Program-made: the position numbers and the translations under genes
Notes under the pieces: model-generated
Databases searched by the model: none
What the model saw: only the letters and a program-made list of their open reading frames with translations
Told to the model about the DNA's origin: nothing
Shown: positions 1-11,513 of the stretch, in pieces
How positions within the stretch are numbered: the first letter of the stretch is position 1
How the letters are laid out: each line of letters opens with the position of its first letter
NCBI RefSeq assembly: GCF_030272615.1
Contig: NC_081405.1
Coordinates: forward strand, 24,071,772-24,135,771
Reading direction: 5' to 3'
DNA: 64,000 nt
Source of the DNA: Cryptomeria japonica
Taxonomy: Eukaryota > Streptophyta > Pinopsida > Cupressales > Cupressaceae

Positions 1-2865
1 CTACCAGAGCTAGAAAGTTTCTGGGACTACAAGTAGAGGATCAGTTAGGGGATGAGAAAGGATAGAAGAAGGTATGGGAATATTATTCCCAACTCCCACT
101 AGTCAATGCAAAGTCTTATTTCAAAAGAATTAATGATGCCTTCATTTTTTTGGTAATAATTAAATTAATAGGAGACACAGGATACCGGATTAGCTCGGAG
201 GCCATGGCTATTATTTGAGAGTGGGCATGTTGGTTTATCCAAAATCCATGCTCTACTTACATTAGGGTCAGCGGATTCACGGGGAACCCAATGTTGCTTC
301 CCAGGTACTACAATGATAGAGTAATTTTGTTGGAATATGTAAGATAACTTTTGGGCCTCCAATCTCTCTTATCATCAAAGCATAAAACATGTATTGATTT
401 TTCAGTATCTATTGGATACTTCTCATGCTCAAAGATACAGGTTTCAAAGATAACAAAGCCAGACCTTCAAGATTTGAACTTAAAAGAATATGCTTATGCT
501 AGGGAATTTTATGATCCCTACGGGAAGCTCAAACAAGCTATGCCCAAGGCATATGATGGACACAAGCTGAGAATGGAGGATTTTTGGGCCAACCTCCAGA
601 ACAGTTTTGAGGTCAGAGAGAAAAATTATAAATAGGTTATCTATGCCACAGATAAGAGATTTATATATTGAGACCAATCTCCCTAAAGACCTCAGGGATG
701 ATGGAGACCTACTCGATGCGACTTATAAACAATTAGAAATTGATAAGAAGCCCCTCTCCCCAATAAGGTGGTCCATGAATGAGGATGTGAATATAGAAAA
801 GATTTCTCAAGTGGTCATCAATAGGACCAAACAATGGCTAAGCCAAAGGGTCAGGCCGAGCACCTCAAAGGGAAAACAAAAGGAGTCTACCTCATGGGTA
901 CCTTAGTTAAGGGGTTATAAGGAGTATGCTTGGAAGATGAGATCAAACTAAAGAAAGAATACATCTACTGACCCTGATGAAGAAGTGTGGCCCCAAGATA
1001 GCAATGAGGACTTATTGAAGAAACTCCAGGAGAAGATGAGGGAGTCTGAGCTATTGAAGAAGGCAATAGACCTTGGAGTGACTGATGGATTAGGAGCAAT
1101 ACCACTGGCTAAAGTCCTCCCACCAAGGACAACTATAGGGCAGACTACAGGAGAGGGTACCCAGGAGCAGAAGGAAGAAATAAAAATTACTAAAGATATA
1201 CCTACTCAACCACCTCCAACAGCTGCCAAACAGGATCCAGGTACTAATGCCCCTGCACCACCACGAGTTAACATACCCGTAGGGCAGCCTGGAGTGCAAG
1301 GTTTCAGGTCTAGCACCAAAGGAATAATATTTAGGAACATTGAATCTGAGTCAAATCACTAGGAAGAGGATCTCGAGTAGCATCAGCCACTAGGAGGCAA
1401 GAAAGAAGGGGATGAGGCAGAGGACCTATCGAGTGAAAGATTAGTTCTAACCCCTCAAGATCAAGAGGACCTCCTCAAGGACATAGCAGCCGGGCAAGAT
1501 GAGGCGGGGATGGATGATGAAGAAAAGATGTTTGGAGAAGAGGTCAGTGGAAAATTGGGAGAATTACATAGACAGTAGGCTCTCCAAAAAAAATTAGCTC
1601 GCCAAGTTGTCCCACCTCAAGACTCCACGAAAACAGAGGTAGAGGAAAGAGATGAAGCAGAGGAGAAAGCAAAGGTCCATGTTATAACTGCAGATATAGT
1701 GTCACATCAAGGTGACAAGAATGAAGATATAACGCAATGGCTCGAGTTCACTTTTGAAAAGAAAAAGAGAAAAGCAAAGCTTCCTAAGGTCACTTTGCAA
1801 CAGGAGCCACCAAAGGTTAAGAAGCCAAAAACCATACATTATCTATAAAAAATAGGCTCTGGTAAAGTGATTGCAGATGTGGCAATTCCAATCCAAGCCG
1901 AGGCACAAAATTCCCCTAAGTATCAAATATCCCAGGTAAATTTGGGTAAACAAACCAAGTGGGGAGAGCTGGATACTTTGGAATTAGCCACAAGTGTTGT
2001 AAGGGGGCGCGTAGAGAAGGAACACACTTCGAATTTAGAGCTCAAAGTGCAATTGTTACAATACAAGCAGTTGCTGATTGAGATTAGAAAACCTCTAGAC
2101 TCTTGTAGGGCTCATGACCTACATTCGACCTCATCACTACCAAAGGGAGAAGTAAAGGCACTAGTGGTGAGGTGGGTAGCCACTGCAGCTAAATCATGGG
2201 CCCAAGTAAATGCAGCTAAGATTAGATTATTTCTACAGGATACTATGAGGATATATCGAGAGGTAGTACAAGTAGGTAGAGCTTTAGCTTCTCATTCTAC
2301 GTAGTGGGAATGGAAGCTAAGCATTTTTAATAAGCAGTTTCAAATTTTGAATAAATTTATGCATCTAGGGGAAGAGACAATAATGGAGGAGGACCTCTTA
2401 GGAGGAGACAGTGGTGAAAACTTGCAATCCTATGTGTATATTTTGGAGCTGAAGATTGAAATGTTTTAGAAGTATATGAAGGATATGGCGAAGATTCGGG
2501 TTCCTCTCCTTAGAGAAATTTTGAAATATGAGAATTTTGTAAAACATATGCTTGGAGCCTTCGGTTTAGGATTAACTAATACCAAAATAATGGAGCAATA
2601 ACAAGTTTTGAATCAATGGGATGCATACGAGGCCCAACATTTAGGACCTTCAGCCCAGTTTGATGTTGCCCTCATGGACAGGTACACATACTTGATCACC
2701 CAGTGTCAAGAGGTGGTGGAGACAATAGGGGAGTTAGAGAAAGGAAAGAAGCATGCAAAGGAAATTTTTAAGAAGTATAAATTTAGAATTAAACACGTAG
2801 ATGATCCTCCTGTCCAAGCAGTCACATGCATAATTGATAATTATAGAGATTTCATTAAAAATTGA
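1..2865 (+). pseudogene. LTR-encoded long ORF, decayed 5' LTR copy
   Basis: These are fragments of a long protein, broken by stops and frame changes, with the longest open pieces at 351-635, 607-906, 985-1362, 1867-2304 and 2608-2865. The N-terminal part is outside the window. In order there is a hydrophobic segment (RVSGFTGN-like, read in the 3' copy as VIGFTGNQMLLP), a DFWANLQ segment, an acidic and Pro/Gln-rich middle, a basic patch EKKKRKAK near 1760, and a helical C-terminal part ending DNYRDFIKN. It is the same protein as 13891-17434 and is distantly related to 48265-51867. Function is unknown. It lies in the LTR, not between integrase and LTR where envelope-like genes usually sit. Confidence 0.75.
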
Positions 2866-3936
2866 AGGATGAACATACATTTGCTAAAGATAGCAGGGTT
2901 TTTGCATGACCCCCAATTTTGTATTTTTAGCTGCAACTCCAACTCAGGTTCCAATTTTGAGCAAAATTATGCATGACTACGAAAATGTGGCTCACCCAGT
3001 ATGGTCTTCGTAGTGCTCATGAAACCACCATTTCATAGTAGTTAATTGGAGTATCAAGGCAAAAACTTGCAAGTTAACTGCAACTCCTAGTGTGAGTTCT
3101 TAATTTAGGTTAGATTTATTTCCTAGATAATAGGGCAGAAAACTTCTATAAATTGAGAATTTGGATTCATTTGTAAGGGTCCCCAAATTGATGATTTGTG
3201 GCCCACTTAGATATTTTTAGAGTATTTTGTAGATTGTTAAGAAGTTGAGTTATTTTTATTGTTAAGAAGTTGAGTTATTTTTGTTACACATTCATTGAGA
3301 TTAATATAAGAAGCAGCTTGTAGATTGCCTGATCTACATCTATATTCTACGAAATTGTTCTGTGTAATCTGGTAATGTCTATTATTTGGAGTTGGCAATG
3401 TGGTTTGATCTTTTTGTTTATTACTTTAAGAATCATATTGCGCACGTCAGTGGTGTATGAGAATTATTGTGGTAGGCAATATTGTTAATGATTTTATTTC
3501 TATAAGTCCGTGAAATTGATGATTTTGTAGGTTTACTGGAGGTCCGTTGTTGAATGCTAATTTGAATAATATTTTATAATTTCTTGGATTGTAGGGGGCT
3601 AACTAAGTAGCTTGTTAAGTTGTTATTAAATTAATTTCATTATTGTTTTCTTGTTCCCTTTACTCTTTGAAGTTTATTTTCCAGAGAATCTTAAATCATA
3701 AAATACAAAAAAAAGGAAGTTCAGCCATTCATGATCAATGAGATTTAGTTTCAACCAACATACCCCTTAACAGGTACAACCACATCAACCATTGGGCTAC
3801 CCATCACCATCGTGACCTGACTATAGAAACCTTGGGGTAGTGAGTTTTCCCAAACTCATTGCTTTTCAGGAGAGGTTGTGAGTGTTAACATTGGCTACCT
3901 GATTGCCGGCAGGTGTGTCAAAAATAGTCATCAACA
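2866..3936 (+). other. Non-coding tail of the G1 5' LTR
   Basis: About 1.07 kb of AT-rich LTR sequence downstream of the ORF, with no coding signal. It carries a 24-base tandem duplication (3235-3258 and 3259-3282) that is single-copy in the 3' LTR at about 17807-17830. Polyadenylation signals and the R/U5 boundary would lie here but I cannot place them. Confidence 0.6.
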
Positions 3937-3941
3937 TAAAC

Positions 3942-3959
3942 TGGTGCTAGAAGGAGGAC
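3942..3959 (+). other. Candidate primer-binding site of G1
   Basis: TGGTGCTAGAAGGAGGAC begins five bases after the LTR end, with the TGG expected opposite the CCA end of a tRNA. It is not the initiator-Met site used by the copia elements in this window. I cannot name the tRNA without a search. Confidence 0.5.
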
Positions 3960-5553
3960 CTAGACTATTCCCCTCATTGGTTAACCACATATGGTACTTC
4001 TAGGAGACAGAATGATGCCCTTTACCCAACCTAACCTCAATTACGAGAAAGACGGCATTCTTACCCAACTATACGATTTTGTTTGGGACAGTACAAGAGA
4101 TTATAACGATTGGTTACGAGCATGACAAGTCTTGGAAAATGAAAGACAAAAGGCTATACGTATAGTAGCAGAGGCACAAAGACAACTTAATCCTCAGGAG
4201 AACCCACAAGAAAATCCACAACCACCTCCTCAACTAGAGAATTGAGGCACTAAGCTAGATCGTATATCATCTTTCTCTCCCAAGAGATTCCACCAAGTCC
4301 TTAGGAGTAGTTCTTCACCATCAGACAATAGAGTTAGGACCTGCCACTAGGAGAAAGAGGAAAAAAGATAAGGAACAACCCTCAATAGCCTCACCAGTAC
4401 AGTCATCCATACTCAACATAGAAGATCAACTGATTCCTAGTCCTCAGCCTATTGTTGTACCTTTTGTGACTCAACATCCACCGTCGCCACCTTCAATGAC
4501 CTACTTTAACTAAGACACCACACCACTAGGAACCATACTAGGGGGTATACATGACCTACCTAGAAAGCTAGATAAATTTTGCAGCAAATTTTATTATTTG
4601 GGGAGACGACCGACTGATGAACATATTAAAGCATTCAAAGATGCGGTTGTTCGTAATCATATTGAACACCAAGATGTAGTATGTAGACTCTTCCCATATT
4701 CACTTGGGAAGAATGAATATAATTGGTATTTAACCTTAGCTTCAAATTCTATCACAAGCTGGGACGTCTTGGAGAAGGCATTCATTGATCAATTCCGAGT
4801 GTATGTAGATCTCGGAACACTATACCATCAGTTTGCTTCTCTTAAGAAGTCACCAAATGAGCCATTAACAAATTTTAATACTAGCTTCCAAAGGGCATTC
4901 AAGAGGCTACAATCTCCTTACCAGGTAGCACCCAATGTAGCAATCGACTCATATCTAAGAGATATCAACCCTTGGACTGATATGTTTATTAAGAAGAGTG
5001 TTCCCCAATATCAAAGGGACACTTTGGCAAAAGTCTTCATGCTAGCAATTTGTATGAACCATGAGTTGAATCAAACCCTAGGAGGGATCAAATATAATCT
5101 ACCTATAGGGGTGAATCAAGGGAACTACAATCAACTCCCTGGTGTACCCTCACCTCTACCTTTAGGTGCCCCAACAATGAACCCGGTGCCAATCTATGCA
5201 CCCCAACCTCAGGAGAATCAATAGTTTACTGCCCAAGCTTTGACTTGGCAGAATAATGCCAATGCCGCCTCCACTCAAATGCAATATGTTGGTCAAGTGC
5301 AAGGGGGAAATCAACAATTTGGTAATACTAACACAAAAAACCAACCTCCAATTATGATGCATGAGAATCAAGGATCTCATCTATCTGCAGAAGTAGAAGC
5401 CTTAAAGAAAATGATCTCACAAGTTACTTCAGACTTGAGCCAGCTAAAGATGAATCCTCCAAGAGGGTATAACGAATCCCAACCTTATAATAATAAGTGA
5501 AACTACAACAACCAAAACCAAAATCAAAGGTATAATAACAAACCTTACAATAG

Positions 5554-6247
5554 TAAACAATTTGATTAAGGAATCAAATTTGGGGAAAAAGAATGAGGAG
5601 ACAAAAACCAGTGAAGCCGAGGAGGAAATCGAGATGGAGGTCTGGCTAGAGAAAGACCTGATTAAAGGGGATTTGAAACATCTGGAGGATGTTATCAGAA
5701 TTGTGAAAGAACAGGCTGAGGAGGATAAAGACAATATCAATACCTGGGTTGCTCGTACTGAGAAGGCTCTGAAAAGTTTCATGAACCACAGTCTTGAGGT
5801 CCTAAAAGTTTCGTCACATAATATGAATGCCTTGGTGGATCACTTAGAGAGGAAAAATCAAGATAAGAACCTGGTAATCATTGAAGATGTATCGACCTCC
5901 AGCTCCACCCATCAAATTTCCAGGTGAAGGACTAGGCAGAACACCACTGAGATGGAGACCAAAATGAAAGACATCCAGCTGAAACAAGAGAGCACTGATC
6001 TAAGGGAAGCGGCCAAGGCAATGATGCTATTGGTTCAGAATGTTGAGGAGTCTATAAAAGTGTTCAATTGATATGTAATGTTGGGTTTTGGATGCCAATT
6101 TCTTGTTGGCTCCTTACTATCTTTTTGTCCTAGCTGTTGGTTTTTGTGCTGGTCTTTTGCAGTTGTTTTGTCTTGATTCTTTCATGCTCATCTTTTGTAT
6201 TGTAAGCAGGTTTCGGGTCCCTTAAAACCTGTTTTTTCTTAATAAAA
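5554..6247 (+). mobile_element. Retroposon insertion with 17-bp target duplication
   Basis: The sequence AACAAACCTTACAATAG occurs at 5537-5553 and again at 6248-6264, flanking 694 bases that interrupt the gag frame of G1. Long target duplications and an A-rich 3' end (AATAAAAA) are the marks of target-primed reverse transcription, as for LINEs and SINEs. Just before the tail, CAGGTTT and AAACCTG form a 7-bp stem around an 11-base loop, a plausible LINE-type 3' recognition hairpin. The insert carries a 170-codon frame and a T-rich 3' untranslated stretch, so it is a truncated LINE, a LINE-mobilised transcript, or a non-autonomous family. Confidence 0.8.
5562..6071 (+). pseudogene. Coiled-coil ORF inside the retroposon
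   Basis: A 170-codon frame with one internal TGA (5925-5927). The product is highly charged, with repeated Glu/Lys/Leu heptad-like spacing (for example EEEIEMEVWLEKDL and VEESIKVFN at the end), so it is probably a coiled coil. No RT or endonuclease is visible. It could be the end of a LINE-associated ORF or part of a host mRNA carried along. I do not recognise the protein. Confidence 0.5.
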
Positions 6248-6686
6248 AACAAACCTTACAATAGGCAGTGGAACATGGGTCCAAACAACGGTGGGGTGAA
6301 CCATGATCACCCTGACACACAAGACAACCCAAACCACACACACAAAGTTTTAACCTTGCGGATATGAATTTGCTAACAAACTGGTGTAGGTTGCATGATA
6401 CAGCTATGCATTCTGAGGTTAATTGTGCTCAGTTCAAGAATATCATAAGAATTGCTCAAGTTTATTCTCAGCCAAAAGATTTCTCTAATGATGAACCTGA
6501 TAAGGTTAATACCGCAATGTTGGTTGACGTGTTCCTGTGCAAAGAATTTTAGGCTGAAGCTGAAGGTGAACCATGTGTCTATGATGATCAGGCCTTTCAA
6601 ACTAAAAACAACTACAATCTTAGGAGTCAGGGAAAATCTCCATCAACAGAGCCACCTCCCCGAAGGGTGGATTTGTACCTCCTGAT

Positions 6687-7649
6687 GTGAATGCAAGCAA
6701 CAATCCTCACCCTCCTCGAGCTTTTCAAAGAGCACACCCTAGACAAGCTCAAGGGAAAGAATATGTTATGAAAGGATCATTTGATGTTACCAAGGAGATG
6801 GAGAGGACTGCCACCACTCTGTCCCTGATAGAAGTACTGAGATATTGCCCTAAACAAAAGAGGGCTCTCCTTAGGAAGTTGGAACAGTTAGAGTCATAGA
6901 GAAATGAGGTTAGGATGGTGGACCTTAATGAAGTCAATGCTAACGTCAGTAGTGATGCAATAGAGAATCCACCATTTTTACTGAGTTTGAGGATATGTGG
7001 AAAGAATTTATACAACTATTTGGTAGATTCAGGGGCTTCAAGAAATGTAATGCCCTACTCTATATGTCAGAAGCTCGAACTCAAAATAGTATGTGCAAAT
7101 AGTAAGGTGGTACAACTAGACAAAACTGAGGTTAACATAATTGGAGAATTGAAAGATGTATACATCCAATTAGGTGTTGATCCTCGAATATCCCATTACA
7201 TTGACATTCAAGTAGTGGATATTCTGGAAGTATATGGGATGCTCCTTAGTAGGGATTGGTCAAAGACTTTGGGGGGATATTTCTCAACTTGTTTTACATA
7301 CTTGTGGCTTCCATGGAAGGGGGTAAGGAACCAGATCCAAATTGATAGTGAACCTAAGTTGAAGAAGTCAGTGACAGATTATGGTGCTCCCAATGAGGTG
7401 GTGTTTCCTGAAGTAAGTCTGGGAGTCTACAGAGTCAATGAAATCCTCACTTTATTTGTACCAACTCCTCTCCAGTTATTCCAAGTAGACATGTTTGCAT
7501 ATAGAGGGTGGGTCAAAGGCTTCGCTACATCAGTAAAACAAGGAATGTGTTTGTTGGGGGATACTATGAAGATACAAGATTTGTTTCTTCCAAAATGGTG
7601 TCAGATACATCACGAGGAGAACTTAGAGATGTCATTTATCTCATGTTAG
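6687..7649 (+). pseudogene. G1 aspartic protease
   Basis: Retroviral-type aspartic protease that cleaves the gag-pol polyprotein. The active-site motif LVDSGAS with the following N and M (VDSGASRNVMP) is near 7019-7053, preceded by a hydrophobic strand (FLLSLRICGK) as in gypsy proteases. The 6915-7649 frame is open for 244 codons, but the short upstream piece (6687-6899) ends in a stop and the following sequence (7659-7895) is in another frame. It sits between gag and the extra RNase H. The C-terminal half is poorly conserved and may be spacer. Confidence 0.7.
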
Positions 7650-8027
7650 AACAAGATTATGAAGTTGATGAGCCCTGTTCCATATGAAGATGTTGATCAT
7701 ATCATCAACATGGAAGAAATTCAAATTCCAAGTTGTGAGGGAGTAGTGCCCCAGATAATGGATCTCATGAGTAAAACTTCCCAACCAAGAGAATGCAACA
7801 AGGAGATCTTCATGATTGAGATTGTCAAACAAGAGAAGGAGGATATCCCACCTGAGCATAGGAATGAAGAAACACAATCTCAAGCGCGGTCTTAGGTGGG
7901 ACCAATCACTCCTAACACCCCTGAATTATTTTTGCAACTAGTAATCGAACAACCTTAGGTATTACAAGACCTGGAAACTGAGAGACCACAATCCCCTCCA
8001 GAAGCTAACCTGGTCATTGACCCTAAG
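7650..8027 (+). other. Acidic spacer between protease and RNase H
   Basis: Stop-interrupted coding remnant rich in Glu, Gln and Pro (open 7659-7895), with no recognised domain. It joins the protease to the RNase H-like domain in the original polyprotein. Confidence 0.45.
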
Positions 8028-8456
8028 GTGAAAAATGTAAAGAGACCAAAAGATGAAATATGGTTTTTAAAGTTTGATGGGTCAAGATCCAAGCAAGGCA
8101 GTGGAGCAAGCGTAGAGTTAACAAACCCAAAAGGGAAAACCCTTTTATCCTTTTACCAACTCCAATTCCCTTGTACTAATAACATGATGGAGTACGAGGC
8201 CCTAGTTAGAGGGTTACTCTTCGCTCATAAGAAAGGAGCTAAATGCTTGAAAGTGTAGGGGGATTCTAAGCTGGTGGTCAAACAAGTGCGAAGCCAATAT
8301 GCATGTCATGATAAAAGGTTAGTAGCATATAGGAATAGAGTGTGGGATCTGATTGAGGATTTTGATGCTTTCGACATTCAGCTGGTACCCAGGAAAGTAA
8401 ACGGAATACCTGATGCATTGGTCATAGCTGCCAGTACATTAGAACTAGGGAGATAA
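8028..8456 (+). pseudogene. Extra RNase H-like domain upstream of RT
   Basis: A ribonuclease H-fold domain of the plant RVT_3/archaeal-like type. The catalytic pattern is visible in order: Asp in LKFDGSR, Glu in MMEYEAL, Asp in GDSKLVV and Asp in IPDALV. One TAG (8256-8258) just before GDSKLV divides two pieces (8028-8258 and 8274-8456) that are in the same frame. The role would be removal of RNA from RNA-DNA hybrids during reverse transcription. It lies between protease and RT, while the usual gypsy RNase H domain follows RT and is degenerate here. In Tat elements as I know them the extra RNase H usually lies after the gypsy RNase H, so this order deserves attention. Confidence 0.72.
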
Positions 8457-8462
8457 TCCCCT

Positions 8463-9731
8463 TTGAAGAAGTTTTCCATAGAGTTAATCTCCACACCTGC
8501 TATACTTGATAATATCAAACACTTTCAATTTTTCTGGGATGATGCCCACATTCTAGCCTTTCTTGCCAATTCAGGGGCTTTTGAAGAGAAAATCATTGAT
8601 GAGAAAGATAAATCGGATGATCTTGATGTTGAAAGTGATCTTGATATTATAGATTTACCAACTAACATTATTCCTAAAGGTATGGTCACCTTAGAGAGAC
8701 TTTTTGATTCTGACCCTAGAGTAAAGGAGAGATTAACAATAGATTCAGATGTCAGGAAGTACGAGCCACATAATATTTGTCCAGAAGGACAAAAGAAGAT
8801 TGTATATATTGGGAATATTTGCACTCAAAATGAAAGAGAATTTTTTTTTACAAATCTTGAAAGAATTCATTGATGTAATAGCATGGGGGTATGAAGATTT
8901 AAAGACGTTCGATACATCGATCATCACCCATGTTATCCCCCTAAAACCTAACATAAAGTCATTTCGACAAAAGCAACGATCAGTTAAATCACTAATAGAA
9001 CCCTTGATTTTCAAGGAAGTACAAAAGTTGCTCTCTGCCAAGATTATTTTTCCGATACGACATTCTACTTGGGTTGCCAATTTGGTACCAGTAAGAAAAA
9101 AAAATGGAGAAATACGACTTTGTGTGGACTTTCACAATCTCAACAAGGCGTCTGAGAAAGATAATTACCCGCTTCCTTATTTGGATGAAGTACTACAAAT
9201 AGTAAATGGTTCACAAATTATGTCTTTCTTAGATGGTTATTTTGTATATAACCAACTTTTAGTGAATTATGAGGACTATATGAAAATGGCATTTACGACA
9301 AAGTGGGGAACGTACACATACCGAAGGATGCCATTCGGGTTGATCAACACTGGGGCAACCTTCCAAAGAGAAATGGATATGGCTTTCAAAGATCTGATTG
9401 GCAAGTGTATTATTATATACATGGATGACCTGACTATATTTTCCAAGGTCAGAGAAGATCACCCAGACCACCTCCAAAAAGTATTGGAAAGATGTCAGAG
9501 ATATGGGATTTCCCTTAACCCCAAGAAATGTGTATTTGGAGTGGCTAAAGGAAAGCTACTTGGCCACATATCTCTAAGAGGGGGATATCTATAGACCCAG
9601 ATCAGGTAGAAGCATTGTTAAAGTTACAAATGCCCGGTAGTAAAAAGGAGATGAGATCTTTCTTTGGGAAGATCAATTTTGTCAGAAAGTTTATCACTAG
9701 GTTTGTAGAGATAGTCAAGTCGTTGAATTAA
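8463..9731 (+). pseudogene. pol: G1 reverse transcriptase
   Basis: Gypsy reverse transcriptase. An acidic linker (8463-8873) precedes the core, open at 8749-9594. Motifs in order are LVPVRKKNGEIRLCVDF, DNYPLPYLDEVL, MSFLDGY, a KMAFTTKWGTYTYRRMPFGL block and the catalytic YMDDLTIFS near 9418-9444, with both active-site Asp present. A frame change near 9590 leads into a thumb/connection segment (to 9731) that ends at a stop. The enzyme would copy element RNA from the tRNA primer; here it is inactivated by frame loss. Confidence 0.85.
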
Positions 9732-10379
9732 ATGATGAAGAAGGATGCTAAGGTTGAATGGACAACTGAAGCAAAAGAGGATTTCACCCAGATCAAGAAA
9801 TCCATCGCCGAAGCTCCCATGTTAACCAGCCCTGACTACACTCTATCGTTTTACATATATTCTTTTGCTTCGTTACACTCTGGGGCAACTTTTTTGATGC
9901 AGAGGCAAGCGAGGGATGAGAAACCTATTGCATTTATGAGCTCTCCCTTTAAAAGTGCTGAGGTTAGATACTCTGCTCTTGAAAAATAGGCTTTTGTGTT
10001 AGTGAGAGTAGTCAAGAAATTCAGGCATTATATCCTAAGGAGTAAAATCTACGCGATTGTCCTTGATCAAGCAGTGAAGTCACTACTCATGCAGTCTGAG
10101 CTGGGAGAACGTCGAGGGAAATGGATGGCAATATTACAAGAATTTGATCTAAAGATGCATCCAATGAAGTTGGTCCAAGGCCAAGGATTGTCTCAGGCCA
10201 TGGCGACTGACATCCCTCAAATCCAGTGCCAACAATATACGTTGGAGGCATTCACTCTGGACCCATGGTACATGGATTTGGTATTTATCTTGTTGAATAA
10301 TAGGTGTCCTGAGGGGTTGATAGCCACACAAAGACAAGCATTAAGGCTCAAAAGTTCCAATTATATGATCAAGGATTAG
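9732..10379 (+). pseudogene. G1 gypsy RNase H, active site degraded
   Basis: The standard gypsy RNase H after RT, open at 9732-9989 and 9996-10379 in one frame with a TAG between. Where family members read an Asp in the first strand (DAS...GAVL), this copy reads YSFASLHSGATFL, so the first catalytic Asp is missing; Glu is kept in YSALEK. The fold remains recognisable from IAFMSSPF, YILRSKIY and KWMAILQEFD. Loss of this activity beside a second RNase H with intact residues suggests division of labour, though general decay is also possible. Confidence 0.72.
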
Positions 10380-11513
10380 ACACTTTATAGAAAGAATTAT
10401 GAAGGTATTTACCTTCAGTGTCTTGATCATCAAGAAGCCCATAACATGATTGAATAATTTTACAAGAAATATGGTACAAGTCATGGGTTGATGGATGCCA
10501 CTGCACATCAAATCTTGAAGGCTGGATATTACTGGCCTAGCATATTTGAGGATACTCATGAGCATGTTCGTCACTATCATACGTGCCAAACCGCAACTTC
10601 CAGAGAGAGAAATCCCACCATGCCTCTCCAACCAGTGTTCGAGGTAAGACCTTTCACCCAATGGGCACTGGATTTTGTAGGTGTTATTAATCCTAACTCG
10701 TCTACAGGACATAAGTTCATTCTTACTCCAATGGATTATTGCACCCGGTGGACGGAAGCCATTGCGTGTCAGAATGCTACTGCTGAGGTAGTCTTGAAAT
10801 TTATCGAAGAGCACATCGTCACTAAGTTTGGTATGTCGTTTGCTCTGGTATGTGACAATGGCCCTGCTTTTCCTTCTGCACAGTTGATGCAATGGTCATA
10901 TGAATATAAAGTGATATTGAAATTTTCATCCAACTACTACCCACAAGGTAACAGAGTAGTTGAAACGAAGAACAAGAACATCCTAGATGTCATTAAGAAG
11001 CTACTTGAGGAAAATCCCAAGGATTGGCATAATCAGTTGAGATACGCCTTATGGGTTGATCGCACCGGAGTAAAAGCCGCCTTGGGAACTTCTCCGTATT
11101 ACCTTTTTTATGGCCAAACCCCTATCTTCCAAATGAACTTACAAATACCGATCCTCCAATTAATGAAAGAACTTGACATTGAGGATCAGGTAGAATGTCA
11201 CCTCTTAAATTTACTAAGACTTGACAAAAAAAGGATTAATACTCTACAACACTTTGCCAAGCACCAAGCTGTTGTTAAGCGTTGGTTTGATAAGAGGGCT
11301 AAAGTGAAATCTTTTCAGATCTCTGACCTGGTCTTGTTATGGGACAAGGCCAAGGAGAAGAAAGGTGATCACTACAAGTTTGAAAGGTTGTGGTTAGGTC
11401 CTTACCAAATAGCCAAAATTTTAGGGGAGAACACCTTTAGGTTAAGCTCTTTGACTGGAGAAATTGTACCATTGCCTGTCAATGGTCAGTTCCTCAAACA
11501 TTACTTCAATTAA
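10380..11513 (+). pseudogene. int: G1 integrase
   Basis: Integrase that joins element cDNA to host DNA. The zinc-binding N-terminal part has stops (10377-10460), after which 10488-11513 is open for 341 codons. His and Cys residues of the HHCC finger are visible around HVRHYHTCQT. The catalytic core has Asp in ALDFVGVI, Asp in VCDNGPAF and Glu in VVETKNK, a complete DDE set. The C-terminal domain (DLVLLWDKAK, KFERLWLGPYQI) ends LKHYFN without a chromodomain. The long open stretch is the best preserved part of G1 pol. Confidence 0.85.

Larger units (their letters stand above)
1..3936 (+). repeat. 5' LTR of G1, 3' two-thirds
   Basis: This sequence matches 14643-18459 throughout with scattered substitutions and small indels; a sample of about 165 bases near 480-640 shows roughly ten differences, so the copy is not young. 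It ends with TCAACA at 3931-3936, a few bases before the primer-binding site. The missing first 2.5 kb (promoter and U3) lies left of the window. The copy contains most of a decayed LTR-encoded reading frame. Confidence 0.87.
4012..6552 (+). pseudogene. gag: G1 gag, broken and split by a retroposon
   Basis: Structural capsid polyprotein. A start with two adjacent ATGs (4012, 4015) opens a frame that soon meets stops. The core capsid-like domain is open at 4598-5224, with the pattern FCSKFYYLG..., a W-containing amphipathic segment and FKRLQSPYQ, as in Retrotrans_gag proteins. A Gln/Asn-rich tail follows (5240-5500). The frame is split by an inserted 0.69-kb retroposon and resumes at 6265; 6364-6552 encodes a Cys/His segment (WCRLHDTAMHSEVNC) in the zinc-knuckle position. 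Frame changes near 4590 and 5225 and in-frame stops make it non-functional. Confidence 0.75.

Noticed and set aside
3942-3959. Assigning the G1 primer site to a specific tRNA
   Set aside because: It does not match the initiator-Met complement, and I cannot identify another tRNA from memory with confidence.
10341-10892. Minus-strand frame of 183 codons
   Set aside because: Shadow of the G1 integrase, whose zinc-finger and DDE residues are readable on the plus strand.
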